From Flavobacteriaceae bacterium (GTDB taxonomy: Bacteria > Bacteroidota > Bacteroidia > Flavobacteriales > Flavobacteriaceae), in contig JAPORT010000005.1 of the NCBI GenBank assembly GCA_026710085.1, positions 1-64,000 on the forward strand: a stretch of 64,000 nucleotides of DNA, read 5' to 3'. Positions 9,887 through 19,024 of this stretch are shown one piece after another. Position 1 is the stretch's first letter. Every line of letters starts with the position of its first letter. The notes beneath the pieces were generated by a model. That model saw nothing but the letters and a program-made list of their open reading frames with translations. It did no database searches and was not told the DNA's origin. Made by a program: the position numbers and the translations under genes.

Positions 9887-10184
9887 GTGCTCCCCCAAAG
9901 GCAGCAAAACATCATTATTAAAGTCATGGAACCATTGAAACAAAAAAATCGGTCTTTTCGGTTCTTGTGCAAGAAATGAAGAAAACAAGAATAGTGATAT
10001 CGATTTGCTTTACTCTTTTGATGGAGGATGTATTCTATTTGATTTGGTCAATTTAAAAGATGAGTTAGAAAAAAAACTAAAAAGACATGTAGATTTAATT
10101 TCTTTCAACACAGACGCTATTCTCAAAGAATTTATTAAATCAGATATCAAGGTTTTTTTAATGGAGGAAAAAAATAAAAAATAG
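9887..10184 (+). pseudogene. Frameshifted MNT antitoxin gene
   Basis: Starts with GTG at 9887 (VLPQRQQNIIIKVMEPLK, like the sibling N-termini). A frameshift lies in the A-rich run near 9940-9950. The second frame continues KIGLFGSCARNEENKN, SDIDLLYSF and HVDLISF to a TAG at 10182, so the GS...DxD catalytic motifs are preserved but separated from the start. Closest visible sibling is the intact MNT at 35182. Confidence 0.8.
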
Positions 10185-10248
10185 CACTCTTTTTAGATTA
10201 AAACATATCCGAAAAAGTATTTATAGTATGATCGAAAAATCTGAATGA
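10162..10248 (+). pseudogene. Truncated HEPN gene remnant
   Basis: The frame here reads FRLKHIRKSIYSMIEKSE and then TGA at 10246-10248. It aligns with the N-terminal helix of the HEPN at 35459 (YGLKHIKEKIDRVIEKSK). The rest, including the RX4HXY motif, is absent, so this copy was cut by a deletion. The next gene starts inside its last codons. Confidence 0.7.
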
Positions 10249-10457
10249 AGAGACTCAAAAATAGGAGTACAATTTTGATTGTATTTTTGTTTATATCATT
10301 GATCTATACAGGATCATGTGTTTACTTTCTTTTGTTTCCATTAGAAAATGAAACAGATGAGAAATACAAAACGTCCTTTATTTTGAACATCATTGCATCC
10401 TCTTTCGTGTCTCTATTATGTCTCTTACAACTTTATGCTGAAAAGAAAAAGAAATAA
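10245..10457 (+). CDS. Small two-helix membrane protein, unknown
   Basis: 70 residues with two hydrophobic segments (about 9-31 and 45-62), a short charged loop (ENETDEKYK) and a lysine-rich tail (EKKKK). No family recognised. The start lies exactly where the HEPN remnant ends, so it may have been joined to this place by the deletion that cut that gene. Could be a real small membrane protein or a fragment. Confidence 0.4.
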   Translation: MKRLKNRSTILIVFLFISLIYTGSCVYFLLFPLENETDEKYKTSFILNIIASSFVSLLCLLQLYAEKKKK

Positions 10458-10550
10458 GACAAAATGGGAGTCGTTCATTTGATTTGATAGCCAATTGAAA
10501 TCTTCAACTAAAAAATATAGATTAAGCTTGAAAACTATTAAAATTCAGAT

Positions 10551-11474
10551 ATGATAAAAAAGCATCGTAGGGACTTGATACTAACATTCGATTTATTAAA
10601 ATCCATCATTATTTCAAGTTTTTCAGTATGTATGTTTTATGTTTTAATAAGTTCGTTTGTATTGTATGGCCAAACTGGAGTTGTCTATGATGATTTAAGT
10701 TTCAAAAGCAAAATATTGAAAATGGAACGTCAATATGCCGTTTATTTACCTCCAGATTATCATTTATCCAGTCGGCAATATCCTGTGCTCTATTTGCTTC
10801 ATGGATATAGTGATGACCAAACGGGGTGGATTCAATTTGGAGAAGTCAAGCATATTACCGATAAAGCCATAGCTGACGGAAGTGCCACCTCTATGGTTAT
10901 TGTGATGCCTGATGCTGATACCGGATTCATTGGTTATATCAATACTATTGATGGTCAATGGTTATATGAAGATTTTTTCTTCAAAGAATTGATCCCCCAT
11001 ATTGAAAAAACATTTAAGGTCAAATCTGAAAAGGATTATCGAGCTATTGCAGGTCTTTCAATGGGTGGAGGCGGTTCTTTGCTTTATGCATTGCATCATC
11101 CAGAATATTTTGTTGCTTGTGCCCCTTTAAGCGCTTGGCTTGGTCCATCAACTATTGAAGAGTTAGAATTAGCCCTCCAAAATACCAATTTAGATTACAA
11201 GCCAGAAGATTTAGAACCTTATTTTAATCACTACAATGCATTGGCATACATTGATGGGAAAACCAAAGAAGAGCTTAGTCAGGTCAGTTATTATATAGAT
11301 AATGGAGATGATGATTATTTATACGAAGGGAATGCTCTTTTACATATCGCCTTGAGAAAAAAAGGAGTTCCCCATGAGTTTCGTATCCGAAATGGTGGTC
11401 ATTCATGGACTTATTGGCGAGAATCTTTACCGGATGTTCTTCACTTTGTGTCTCAGCGTTTTAGGAGATTTTAG
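10551..11474 (+). CDS. Exported alpha/beta-hydrolase esterase (esterase D / feruloyl esterase-like, PF00756)
   Basis: 307 residues. A basic start and a hydrophobic segment (about 20-45) suggest export or membrane anchoring. The body shows YPVLYLLHGYSDDQTGW (oxyanion region), the nucleophile elbow GLSMGGGGS, an acidic candidate in DNGDDDYLYEG and the catalytic His in GGHSWTYWR. Members hydrolyse esters of sugars or small acyl groups; the substrate cannot be told. It stands alone between a decayed TA locus and a reverse-strand AbiEii gene. Confidence 0.85.
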   Translation: MIKKHRRDLILTFDLLKSIIISSFSVCMFYVLISSFVLYGQTGVVYDDLSFKSKILKMERQYAVYLPPDYHLSSRQYPVLYLLHGYSDDQTGWIQFGEVKHITDKAIADGSATSMVIVMPDADTGFIGYINTIDGQWLYEDFFFKELIPHIEKTFKVKSEKDYRAIAGLSMGGGGSLLYALHHPEYFVACAPLSAWLGPSTIEELELALQNTNLDYKPEDLEPYFNHYNALAYIDGKTKEELSQVSYYIDNGDDDYLYEGNALLHIALRKKGVPHEFRIRNGGHSWTYWRESLPDVLHFVSQRFRRF

Positions 11475-11578
11475 TTTATCTGGTGTCTTGAAAACTCATG
11501 CTAGCCATATAACATCTGTCCCAATCGATGAAATAAAAACTAAAAATAAGGTGATTTCAGACACACCCCTCTTTTGGA

Positions 11579-12292
11579 CTAAATCTTTTTGCCCACTAAC
11601 TTATCGTATTCAGGCAGAAATTCGTCAACTTTTTTTACCCAACGAGTGAGAGCTTCTTTGACAGAAGGGTATCCTTCCATTGGGATAACTTCATCTTGAA
11701 ATAGTTCAAACTCTCTTAATTGATGTGCATTAAAGTATTCTGATCGAGTATAGAAAATGCCACCCCTACGAAGCCTTTTCCGATACCTTATTTTGGCTTT
11801 GTATAAATCCATTAATGGAATTCTATCAGTGATTAAATCCAAATCATAGGCGTCTCTATGTGTAGCTCTTTCATGCATGGCCTCAAGTTTTCGAATTCCA
11901 ACATCTTTTAAAGATAAAAGAGGAATGCCATCGATATAATCAAGTTTGAATAGTTTTGGAAAACTAGTAACCAATTCGACTTTAACCATTTGATTGTTTT
12001 CTTTGATAAAAAATTGCACAAAAGAAGGCGCTTTCATTCCATCTCTTCGGACCACTTCGTCAATCAATCTGTTTCCAAATACTTGAAGAAATGAACTTCT
12101 TATCTTCAAAAATTCATTATTAGTTGCGTTTTTGGGTGTGAATAAATCAATATCTACCGAAACGCGATGGTTGTACCTTAAGGCAAGATTGGTCCCCCCA
12201 ACCAAAAAGTAATCCTTGAGTTCTGGTATTTTTTTTGTGTCTAATAAGACGGTGTATAACTCGTCGCTAAGAGCTTTTATATTTCCCACCAA
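11579..12292 (-). CDS. AbiEii-type nucleotidyltransferase (toxin)
   Basis: 237 residues. The nucleotidyltransferase signature is complete: LVGGTNLAL (about 31-38) and SVDIDLF (45-51, with Asp47 and Asp49). AbiEii proteins are the toxin part of type IV-like toxin-antitoxin/abortive infection systems. The partner gene upstream is not a normal AbiEi protein; it overlaps by 16 bases, so the pair is translationally coupled. A second, unrelated-looking AbiEii gene lies at 25668. Confidence 0.85.
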   Translation of the reverse strand: MVGNIKALSDELYTVLLDTKKIPELKDYFLVGGTNLALRYNHRVSVDIDLFTPKNATNNEFLKIRSSFLQVFGNRLIDEVVRRDGMKAPSFVQFFIKENNQMVKVELVTSFPKLFKLDYIDGIPLLSLKDVGIRKLEAMHERATHRDAYDLDLITDRIPLMDLYKAKIRYRKRLRRGGIFYTRSEYFNAHQLREFELFQDEVIPMEGYPSVKEALTRWVKKVDEFLPEYDKLVGKKI

Positions 12293-12795
12293 TTGTGACT
12301 TTTGAAGTTTTTTAAATCGTATTTATCTGATAAGTATTGATACACATCCGGATTAGTAGCTTCCTTTGTTTTTCTTAAAACACGGATGATTTCATCAACA
12401 GAATAATATTGCTTTAAAAAATCAATGTTTTTTTTCGCATATTTCATTTGTATGTTTTCATCAAATGAATCTTCAGACATTGGAATTTTAAAAGCTGAAG
12501 TCATTCTAGGTATGATGCAATTTTTATTTAATTCCCAGTGCAACCAATACACATCAACATTCCAAAAACAACCTGGAAAAGGAGCAAAGACCTTTGCTGG
12601 ATGTGGATTTTGATTTTTGATTTCTTCAATTAAATCTAATCCTTCTTTCCACATTTGCTTTTTATCGGAATCTGATTTGTTACTATTCTCCACGTCGTAT
12701 TTCAAATCTTCGATCATCCTTTCTTCAGAATAGTGCAAAACCTTTTGATTTCCGTTATATGGAAAGCCATCATCTAATTTTAGAGTTTTAAACAT
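12277..12795 (-). CDS. Partner (probable antitoxin) of the AbiEii nucleotidyltransferase
   Basis: 172 residues from the ATG at 12795 (a longer frame from 12813 is possible). No AbiEi winged-helix pattern is visible. The C-terminal half, with WNVDVYWLHWELNKN, a proline-arginine (IPRM), a YYSVDEIIRVL stretch and a closing YLSDKYDLK..F, resembles the layout of DUF6922-type partners of Bacteroidota AbiEii proteins. That resemblance is from memory and moderate. The position, directly upstream and overlapping the toxin gene, supports an antitoxin role. Confidence 0.55.
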   Translation of the reverse strand: MFKTLKLDDGFPYNGNQKVLHYSEERMIEDLKYDVENSNKSDSDKKQMWKEGLDLIEEIKNQNPHPAKVFAPFPGCFWNVDVYWLHWELNKNCIIPRMTSAFKIPMSEDSFDENIQMKYAKKNIDFLKQYYSVDEIIRVLRKTKEATNPDVYQYLSDKYDLKNFKSHNWWEI

Positions 12796-13010
12796 AGTGG
12801 TATAAAGATACAAAAAATTGCCGTTTTAAAGGTTCGATACACTCATAAATCTTAATTTGGAAAAAATAAAATTCTATTCTGTCCAGCTCAAAAACCCCAT
12901 TCTTTTAACGAATGATTTCAATAAATCAAAGTAAAATATTTTTGTAAAATCGTCGGGCTACCGTCATATAAATTTTCATATCATGGTGGTACTAACAAAT
13001 AGGAACTAGG

Positions 13011-14585
13011 ATGCATCAGTGGAAAGAAATAAAAACCATACGATCTAAAGTTCATTTAGGTGGTGGAGCGTCAAAATTGGCCAAACTCAAAAAAAATGGC
13101 AAACTTTCAGCTCGTGAACGCATCGATTTCTTAATCGATAAAGATTCGCCTCAATTTGAAATAGGAAGTTTGGCTGCACATGGTCTCTATCAGGAGTATG
13201 GGGGATGTCCTTCTGCAGGCGTCATCGTCGTCTTGGGACGCATCAATCGTCGTTTGAGCATCGTTGTCGCCAATGATGCGACGGTCAAGGCTGGCTCATG
13301 GTTTCCAATGACCACCAAAAAGAATCTTAGAGCTCAAGAAATAGCCATCGAAAATCATATCCCCATCATTTATTTGGTGGACAGTGCAGGCATTTTTTTA
13401 CCACTTCAAAATGAAGTCTTTGCCGATCAACAACATTTTGGAAGAGTCTTTAGAAACAATGCCATCATGTCGTCTCATGGTATTGTACAGATTGCCGCTA
13501 TTATGGGACCCTGTGTTGCTGGAGGGGCTTACTTACCGGCCATGTCTGATGAAATCATCATTGTTGAAAAAACAGCTAGTCTCTTTTTAGCAGGTAGTCA
13601 TTTGGTCAAAGCCGCCATTGGAGAAAACATTGATAATGAAACATTGGGAGGAGCTCTCACCCACTCTGCCATTAGCGGGGTCGCCGATCATCAAGCAAAA
13701 GATGATGTGCATGCGCTACAAATCATTCGAGATTTAATCGAAAAAATGCCATCGCCAAAACTGGCCGGTTTTTCTAAAAATAACCCCAAAAGTCCCGAAT
13801 GGAATCCCGCTAAAATTTCTGAAATCATTCCTGATCATTCTTGGAAACCTTATGATACGCACGTTTTGTTAAATCATTTGGTGGACAAAAATTCATTCAA
13901 TGAGTACAAAAAAAATTATGGCAAAACGTTGATTACCGCCTATGCTCGAATTGATGGTTGGTCCGTCGGTATTGTGGCGAACCAACGATCTCAAGGCATC
14001 CATCAAAATGGTGAAGTCCAATTGGGAGGGGTCATCTATAGTGATAGTGCTGACAAAGCCACGCGTTTTATTGCCAATTGTAATCAACGAAAAATACCAT
14101 TGGTTTTTTTGCAAGATGTGATGGGCTTTATGGTCGGAAAGAGAGCCGAACATGGGGGCATTATCAAAGATGGGGCTAAAATGGTCAATGCCGTCGCCAA
14201 TTCGGTCGTACCAAAATTGACTATCGTGATCGGTAATTCCTATGGTGCTGGAAATTATGCGATGTGTGGACGCGCTTTTGATCCTCGATTGATGCTAGCA
14301 TGGCCCAATGCTAAAATTGGTGTCATGGGAAAAGATCAAGCCTCCAAAGTTTTATTTGATTTACAAAAAAAGCGTGCCGAAGCGTCTCAAAATGGTCCGT
14401 TAGATCTTGAAAAGATAAAAGCAGATTATCAACACCAAGAGTCTAGTTTAAATGCAGCATCACAAATGTGGGTTGATGAAATTATTAATCCTTCTGAAAC
14501 TAGAAAATGGATTTCAATGGGCATCGAATTAGCCAACCATAATCCAAAATCAAAACAATTCAATATGGGCATCTTACAAGTGTAG
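13011..14585 (+). CDS. Acyl-CoA carboxylase carboxyltransferase (beta) subunit, methylcrotonyl/propionyl type
   Basis: 524-residue carboxyltransferase that moves the carboxyl group from biotin to an acyl-CoA such as 3-methylcrotonyl- or propionyl-CoA. Seen: the N-terminal GGGASKLAKLKKNGKLSARER, the acyl-CoA oxyanion region VDSAGIFLPLQ, GPCVAGGAYLPAMSDE, and the C-terminal biotin half with FLQDVMGFMVG, SYGAGNYAMCGRAFDPR and AWPNAKIGVMG. The pattern is closest to methylcrotonyl-CoA carboxylase beta subunits. No biotin carboxylase alpha subunit is in the window. It stands alone and overlaps the convergent menE by 12 bases. Confidence 0.9.
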   Translation: MHQWKEIKTIRSKVHLGGGASKLAKLKKNGKLSARERIDFLIDKDSPQFEIGSLAAHGLYQEYGGCPSAGVIVVLGRINRRLSIVVANDATVKAGSWFPMTTKKNLRAQEIAIENHIPIIYLVDSAGIFLPLQNEVFADQQHFGRVFRNNAIMSSHGIVQIAAIMGPCVAGGAYLPAMSDEIIIVEKTASLFLAGSHLVKAAIGENIDNETLGGALTHSAISGVADHQAKDDVHALQIIRDLIEKMPSPKLAGFSKNNPKSPEWNPAKISEIIPDHSWKPYDTHVLLNHLVDKNSFNEYKKNYGKTLITAYARIDGWSVGIVANQRSQGIHQNGEVQLGGVIYSDSADKATRFIANCNQRKIPLVFLQDVMGFMVGKRAEHGGIIKDGAKMVNAVANSVVPKLTIVIGNSYGAGNYAMCGRAFDPRLMLAWPNAKIGVMGKDQASKVLFDLQKKRAEASQNGPLDLEKIKADYQHQESSLNAASQMWVDEIINPSETRKWISMGIELANHNPKSKQFNMGILQV

Positions 14586-15662
14586 TAATGCCAACGGTTT
14601 TTGATTTAGGGTTTGATGTCTTTTAATCTTATCGGTGGGGGTTCTGATAAAATTTTCAAAAACAATGAATTCTTTAGGTTTTTGATAATTGCTAATGGGT
14701 AACTTTTTCATAATACTTCGAATCGATGTTTGAGAAAGTCGCTTCTCATGTTGTTCCATCACCAAGACAACTCTTTGTCCCAACACATGGTCTTTAACGG
14801 ATGTTATAAAAAAGGGGGTATCAATGGCCGAGGATAGTGTTTCTTCTATTTTTTCTGGAAATATTTTAATTCCTCCTGAATTGATGACATGATCTATACG
14901 TCCTAAATATCTGAACTGTCGATCATTTAATATTTCGACAATATCATTGGTGACTAATTGATTGATTCCCAAATGTTTTGCGGTGATAATTAAACAAGAG
15001 CGATTATCAACAGAAATAGAAACTTTTGGTAGTATGGTAAAGACGCCGATGGGATCTTCAAGTTTTCTGATGGCCATATGGGAGAGCGTTTCGGTCATCC
15101 CAAAGGATTCATAGACATTCGAATGAATTTTTTTCGCTTTTTTCTGAGTTTCTTGAGATAAAAGGCCCCCTCCAATAAGCAGTGTTTGAATATTAGAAAT
15201 ATGATCAAGAGATAACGTCAATTGCTGGGATGTCATGGTCGCAAAATCATAATACTTGGAATTTACTAATGGTTTTGAGGTGGGTTGAACCATTTCCAAA
15301 TCCAATCCAAGGTGTAAAGCTCTAATGAGCTGCATTTTTCCCGCAATATATTTTATAGGCAGACAATGAAGAGCTTTATCTAAAGTTTTAAGGCTAAAGA
15401 ATTTTGCCGTCATCTTTACAGAATGGAGCAAGTACTTTTTGTCGACTTGTAACAGTTTAGGTTCAGCAGTGGTTCCGGAGCTACTGAGGTTGATGGATGC
15501 ATGATGAATCCATTGTTGTAGAAAACGCTCTAGTTCCAAATCTTGAAAAGAGATTTGGTCGAAGACAAATTCTAAAAGAAAATTTAAATCATGATGATCC
15601 TCCCAAAATTTTTTTCCATTGAGCTTAAAATTTTGGTGTACTAAATCATTTGGAGAATACAT
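14574..15662 (-). CDS. menE: o-Succinylbenzoate-CoA ligase (AMP-forming), MenE-like
   Basis: 362 residues, short for an acyl-CoA synthetase but normal for Bacteroidota MenE-like proteins. AMP-binding signatures are visible: SSSGTTAEPK (phosphate loop), YESFGMTETLSHM and GRIDHVINSGGIKIFPEKIE. It activates o-succinylbenzoate with CoA in menaquinone synthesis. Its start lies 17 bases inside the CPBP protease gene and it ends the menA-menC-CPBP-menE operon. Assignment to MenE rather than another acyl ligase rests on this context. Confidence 0.85.
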   Translation of the reverse strand: MYSPNDLVHQNFKLNGKKFWEDHHDLNFLLEFVFDQISFQDLELERFLQQWIHHASINLSSSGTTAEPKLLQVDKKYLLHSVKMTAKFFSLKTLDKALHCLPIKYIAGKMQLIRALHLGLDLEMVQPTSKPLVNSKYYDFATMTSQQLTLSLDHISNIQTLLIGGGLLSQETQKKAKKIHSNVYESFGMTETLSHMAIRKLEDPIGVFTILPKVSISVDNRSCLIITAKHLGINQLVTNDIVEILNDRQFRYLGRIDHVINSGGIKIFPEKIEETLSSAIDTPFFITSVKDHVLGQRVVLVMEQHEKRLSQTSIRSIMKKLPISNYQKPKEFIVFENFIRTPTDKIKRHQTLNQKPLALLHL

Positions 15663-16641
15663 CTTTTGCTGTTCCTAACAATCTTACTTTCCAATTTTTC
15701 CATTTGTATTTTCGAGCAAATAGCAAAAAACAAATACCATAAATGAGCACGATGTTCAAATAAAACTCCATCAACTTAGGTTGATAATCAGTGGTGTACA
15801 AAGCATCGGTTGGAAATACAGCCCAATCAGGACTGATAAACAAAATACTTATCATATTGTTGGCTATATGTAATCCTATGGCGAGTTCAATTCCATCATC
15901 CAAATAAGAAATGATGCCAGCAATAAGCCCGAACAAAAAATAGGTTCCTATTAAACCATAACCAAAGGTTTGAAATTCAGGATTTGTCAGATGCAATCCT
16001 GCAAAAAGGAGTGAGGTCATCACCAACGGAAACCACCTCTTATGATATAAACGTTCAAACCCTTGCACTAAATACCCTCTAAAAATCAGTTCTTCCAATC
16101 CTGCTTGAATGGGGATCAAGAATAAAGCAACGCAGATTAAAATCAAAAAAGGAATTGCTTGAAAATTCCAAGTAAAGATCTCAGGTCGAATGAGAAATTC
16201 GATCAAAAAAAATAGGACAATCAGACTTGCCGTCAAACCAAAGGAATACCAGATTTTTGAATAATCAATTTTGAGTTTTGTTTTCTTTGATTTGTTTAAA
16301 GTAGCATCATCTGTAATAAAAGTTTTAGCAACATTTAAAGAAATGGAATGTTTGCTATCAATAAAAGGTTCATGCCGAATCGAAATAATGGTGAGCAAAG
16401 ATCTTTTGTGTATGAATTTTATGACAATGACAAGTCCCACAAAACCAAAAACAAATGTCATTAAGCTTGTTACTAAAAAGACATTATGACCTAAAATGGG
16501 ATGCCACGAAATCAAATCATAACCTTGAATTTGAACATAAAACACTGATCCTAAACCTCCAAGAACAGATAAGAGCACAATAATGGCAGAGCCAATGAGG
16601 TATTTACGAAACGACTCTGTATACTGTCTTGGTTGATACAT
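15646..16641 (-). CDS. CPBP-family intramembrane metalloprotease
   Basis: 331 residues with about eight hydrophobic segments. The family motifs are present: EELIFRGYLVQGFERL (glutamate pair and arginine), the first histidine in AGLHLTNPEF and the second in GLHIANNMISI. Such proteases cleave within membranes or process prenylated or bacteriocin-type substrates. It lies inside the men operon, nine bases after menC and overlapping menE by 17, so it is co-expressed with menaquinone synthesis. No role in that pathway is known to me. Confidence 0.88.
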   Translation of the reverse strand: MYQPRQYTESFRKYLIGSAIIVLLSVLGGLGSVFYVQIQGYDLISWHPILGHNVFLVTSLMTFVFGFVGLVIVIKFIHKRSLLTIISIRHEPFIDSKHSISLNVAKTFITDDATLNKSKKTKLKIDYSKIWYSFGLTASLIVLFFLIEFLIRPEIFTWNFQAIPFLILICVALFLIPIQAGLEELIFRGYLVQGFERLYHKRWFPLVMTSLLFAGLHLTNPEFQTFGYGLIGTYFLFGLIAGIISYLDDGIELAIGLHIANNMISILFISPDWAVFPTDALYTTDYQPKLMEFYLNIVLIYGICFLLFARKYKWKNWKVRLLGTAKDVFSK

Positions 16642-16650
16642 CAGTTGTGA

Positions 16651-17682
16651 TTAAATGCTTTTCAGATCTTGCCATGTTCCTCTTTTATTTTGTCTTAAAT
16701 ATCCATTTTTAATACTCAATGGGACCTGAATATTGTTTTTAAAAAGTGATCCCGTACCTAATCCTTGAGGTATCGTTAAATCATATTGTCCAATCCAAGA
16801 AGCAATCGAATTCAATCCGACATTACTTTCTAATGCGCTGGTGATCCACCAACCGATATGGAGATTTTCTGCTATTCCAATCCATTCTAGGGCATTGAGA
16901 TATCCTCCCAATAAACTTGGTTTGATCACAATAAACTGGGGGCGTATGTAGTTTAAAAGGGCGTATTTTCCCACTGCAGGTGCCGTTTTAATCAATTCTT
17001 CATCAAGAGCGATGGGTATGGGACTTGTTTGGCATAATTCTTTTAAAACTTTAAGATTGCCAACTTCAATGGGTTGTTCGATGGAATGGATATGATATTT
17101 CTTAAGTTTTTTAAGTCTCGATAGAGCATCTTTTGGAGAAAAAGCACCATTGGCATCCAATCTAATGGTTATCAAACGCTTGTACTCTTTTCTGATGTAT
17201 TCTAAAAGAGCTATTTCTTGATCAAAGTCGATGCCGCCTATTTTTAATTTAATGCAGGTGAATTTTTTAGCCATCAATTCGTCAATTTGCCATTTCATGA
17301 AATCATAATCTCCCATCCATACCAGTCCATTAATCTCTATGGGATGGAAGTGTTTGGTATATGCTTTGCCAGAAGTTTGTTTGGTTCTTTGATCTTCTAA
17401 AGAATCAACGGCCATTTGAATACCGGCCTCAATGGAAGGAAAATCGGTTAAATCAGGTAAATCAACTCTTGAATTAAACGCTTTGATGGTTGTTTCTAAT
17501 CTTTCTTCGTAATCTTCTCGATGATCAATACTTAGTTTTGGTATGATACTACATTCACCCACTCCTATGGTGTTATTATGTTCTAGAAATAAAAAGTAGC
17601 TTGGTTTGGTTTGTAATTTTCCTCTTGAAGTACCTGCTGGCACTTGAAACTCAAGCATTCTTTTTTTATATCGAAGCTCCAT
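16651..17682 (-). CDS. menC: o-Succinylbenzoate synthase, MenC-like (enolase superfamily)
   Basis: 343 residues from the ATG at 17682 (a TTG sits one codon earlier). Muconate-lactonising-type barrel: KLKIGG carries the catalytic lysine pair, RLDANGAF, SIEQPI and ALDEEL give the three metal ligands, and FIVIKPSLLGG the second catalytic lysine. It dehydrates SHCHC to o-succinylbenzoate. The start is six bases from the menA stop. Enolase-superfamily dipeptide epimerases look similar, but the neighbours menA and menE support MenC. Confidence 0.88.
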   Translation of the reverse strand: MELRYKKRMLEFQVPAGTSRGKLQTKPSYFLFLEHNNTIGVGECSIIPKLSIDHREDYEERLETTIKAFNSRVDLPDLTDFPSIEAGIQMAVDSLEDQRTKQTSGKAYTKHFHPIEINGLVWMGDYDFMKWQIDELMAKKFTCIKLKIGGIDFDQEIALLEYIRKEYKRLITIRLDANGAFSPKDALSRLKKLKKYHIHSIEQPIEVGNLKVLKELCQTSPIPIALDEELIKTAPAVGKYALLNYIRPQFIVIKPSLLGGYLNALEWIGIAENLHIGWWITSALESNVGLNSIASWIGQYDLTIPQGLGTGSLFKNNIQVPLSIKNGYLRQNKRGTWQDLKSI

Positions 17683-17686
17683 CAAT

Positions 17687-18607
17687 TTAAAAGTCGATCA
17701 AAAAAGAGATTAAAAAAGTTCTCAATCCGATCAAAAAAGTCAATAGAGACATATATTTCAGCATGTGATTCATTTTATTTTGTTTGTTCGCATGATAGAG
17801 AGCTATGGCATGCAGTATAAATAACATATCCAAGAATCTATCAGCGATGATTTGAAATATGTTTCCATGATTCAGATACACCATCTCAAGGTAAATTATG
17901 GTCACGACAATGATCAAAGTGACGAGATAATGATACCATAAAGCTCCTTTAAGACCTAATATAACAGCTAGTGTTTTTTTATTTTGTAATCGATCATTTT
18001 CAATGTCTCTGATATTGTTGATATTGAGGACTAAAACACAACAACCACCGATAATTACTGCCCATAAAAAACCCGTAGTGGATAATTCATGGCTCAGAAT
18101 GAATTGAGTGCCCAGTACGGATAATCCGCCAAAGAACAGAAAAACACTCAAGTCACCAAAACCTCTGTATCCGTACGCATATTTGCCGCTAGTGTATCGT
18201 AGAGCAGCAATAATGGCTAGTATGAGTAAAAGTCCAATCAGGATGGCATAGGATGGATATTGAATCCCAAATGAGAGAAACAAAAAGCTTAAACTAAAAA
18301 AACCAATCAGTATCATTAAAATGCGATTAGCCACTTTAATTTCTTTAAGCGTTAACAATCCCTTTTGCAACGCTCTTTTGGGGCCCTTTCTGTTTTGGTT
18401 GTCTATTCCCTTAACATAATCTCCATAATCGTTTGAAAAGTTTGCCAAAATCTGTAAACAAATAGCTGTCATGATGATTAAAATAAAAACTACCCAAGAA
18501 AAATGATCTGATTTATGGGATAGAGAGCTTCCAACTAAGATCCCCGAAATGGAGAGAAATAAAGTGGGGGGTCTCATGGTGGCAACCCATATGAATAGTT
18601 TACTCAT
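17687..18607 (-). CDS. menA: 1,4-Dihydroxy-2-naphthoate polyprenyltransferase, MenA-like
   Basis: UbiA-family membrane prenyltransferase of 306 residues from MSKLFIW. The two aspartate-rich motifs are NFSNDYGDYVKGIDN and NIRDIENDRLQNKKT, and about eight to nine transmembrane segments follow the normal spacing. It attaches the isoprenoid side chain to DHNA, giving demethylmenaquinone. The start ATG overlaps the stop of a small upstream frame (ATGAGTAA). A longer start at 18628 is possible but adds residues unlike the family. Confidence 0.9.
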   Translation of the reverse strand: MSKLFIWVATMRPPTLFLSISGILVGSSLSHKSDHFSWVVFILIIMTAICLQILANFSNDYGDYVKGIDNQNRKGPKRALQKGLLTLKEIKVANRILMILIGFFSLSFLFLSFGIQYPSYAILIGLLLILAIIAALRYTSGKYAYGYRGFGDLSVFLFFGGLSVLGTQFILSHELSTTGFLWAVIIGGCCVLVLNINNIRDIENDRLQNKKTLAVILGLKGALWYHYLVTLIIVVTIIYLEMVYLNHGNIFQIIADRFLDMLFILHAIALYHANKQNKMNHMLKYMSLLTFLIGLRTFLISFLIDF

Positions 18608-18830
18608 CGATGGATAAAACTTCGGCAAAATAATTGTATAAACGTTGTTTTTTCACTATCCTATCTTCTAAAGATTGAGGTGATGTGCCAAAAGGAACTG
18701 TGGATGAATGAATAAAAAACGACATTGATGAGACGCTCTTCATGTCATTCGAACGACACAACCCTTTACCATATTCAAACTTCATACACCACATTAAAGA
18801 GATAAAAACCCGTTGTTTTAAGGAAGCCAT
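18600..18830 (-). CDS. Small open frame overlapping the menA start, unknown
   Basis: 76 codons, ending in a TAA that overlaps the menA ATG by eight bases. The residues (several Met, Ser and Cys, with VPFGTSPQSLEDRIVKKQ near the end) suggest no family to me. The overlap could mean real translational coupling, or chance. It may also be the decayed end of an older gene upstream of menA. Confidence 0.3.
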   Translation of the reverse strand: MASLKQRVFISLMWCMKFEYGKGLCRSNDMKSVSSMSFFIHSSTVPFGTSPQSLEDRIVKKQRLYNYFAEVLSIDE

Positions 18831-19024
18831 AGAACGGTTTATTTATCTCTACAATTTTGGTTCAAGTTTCATGATGAGATTATATCTTGAACGTTACATA
18901 ACACATGACTCATTCTAAATTCCTGGTGTTATCCATCATTGGAGATTCATATCGCACTAAATCGTTGAACTTATAAATCACATATAACACTTAGAAAAGT
19001 TAGTACAATGAGACGTGTTGTGTG

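Noticed and set aside
11374..11649. 91-codon frame over the esterase end and the AbiEii end
   Set aside because: It overlaps two convincing genes in other frames and has no recognisable content.
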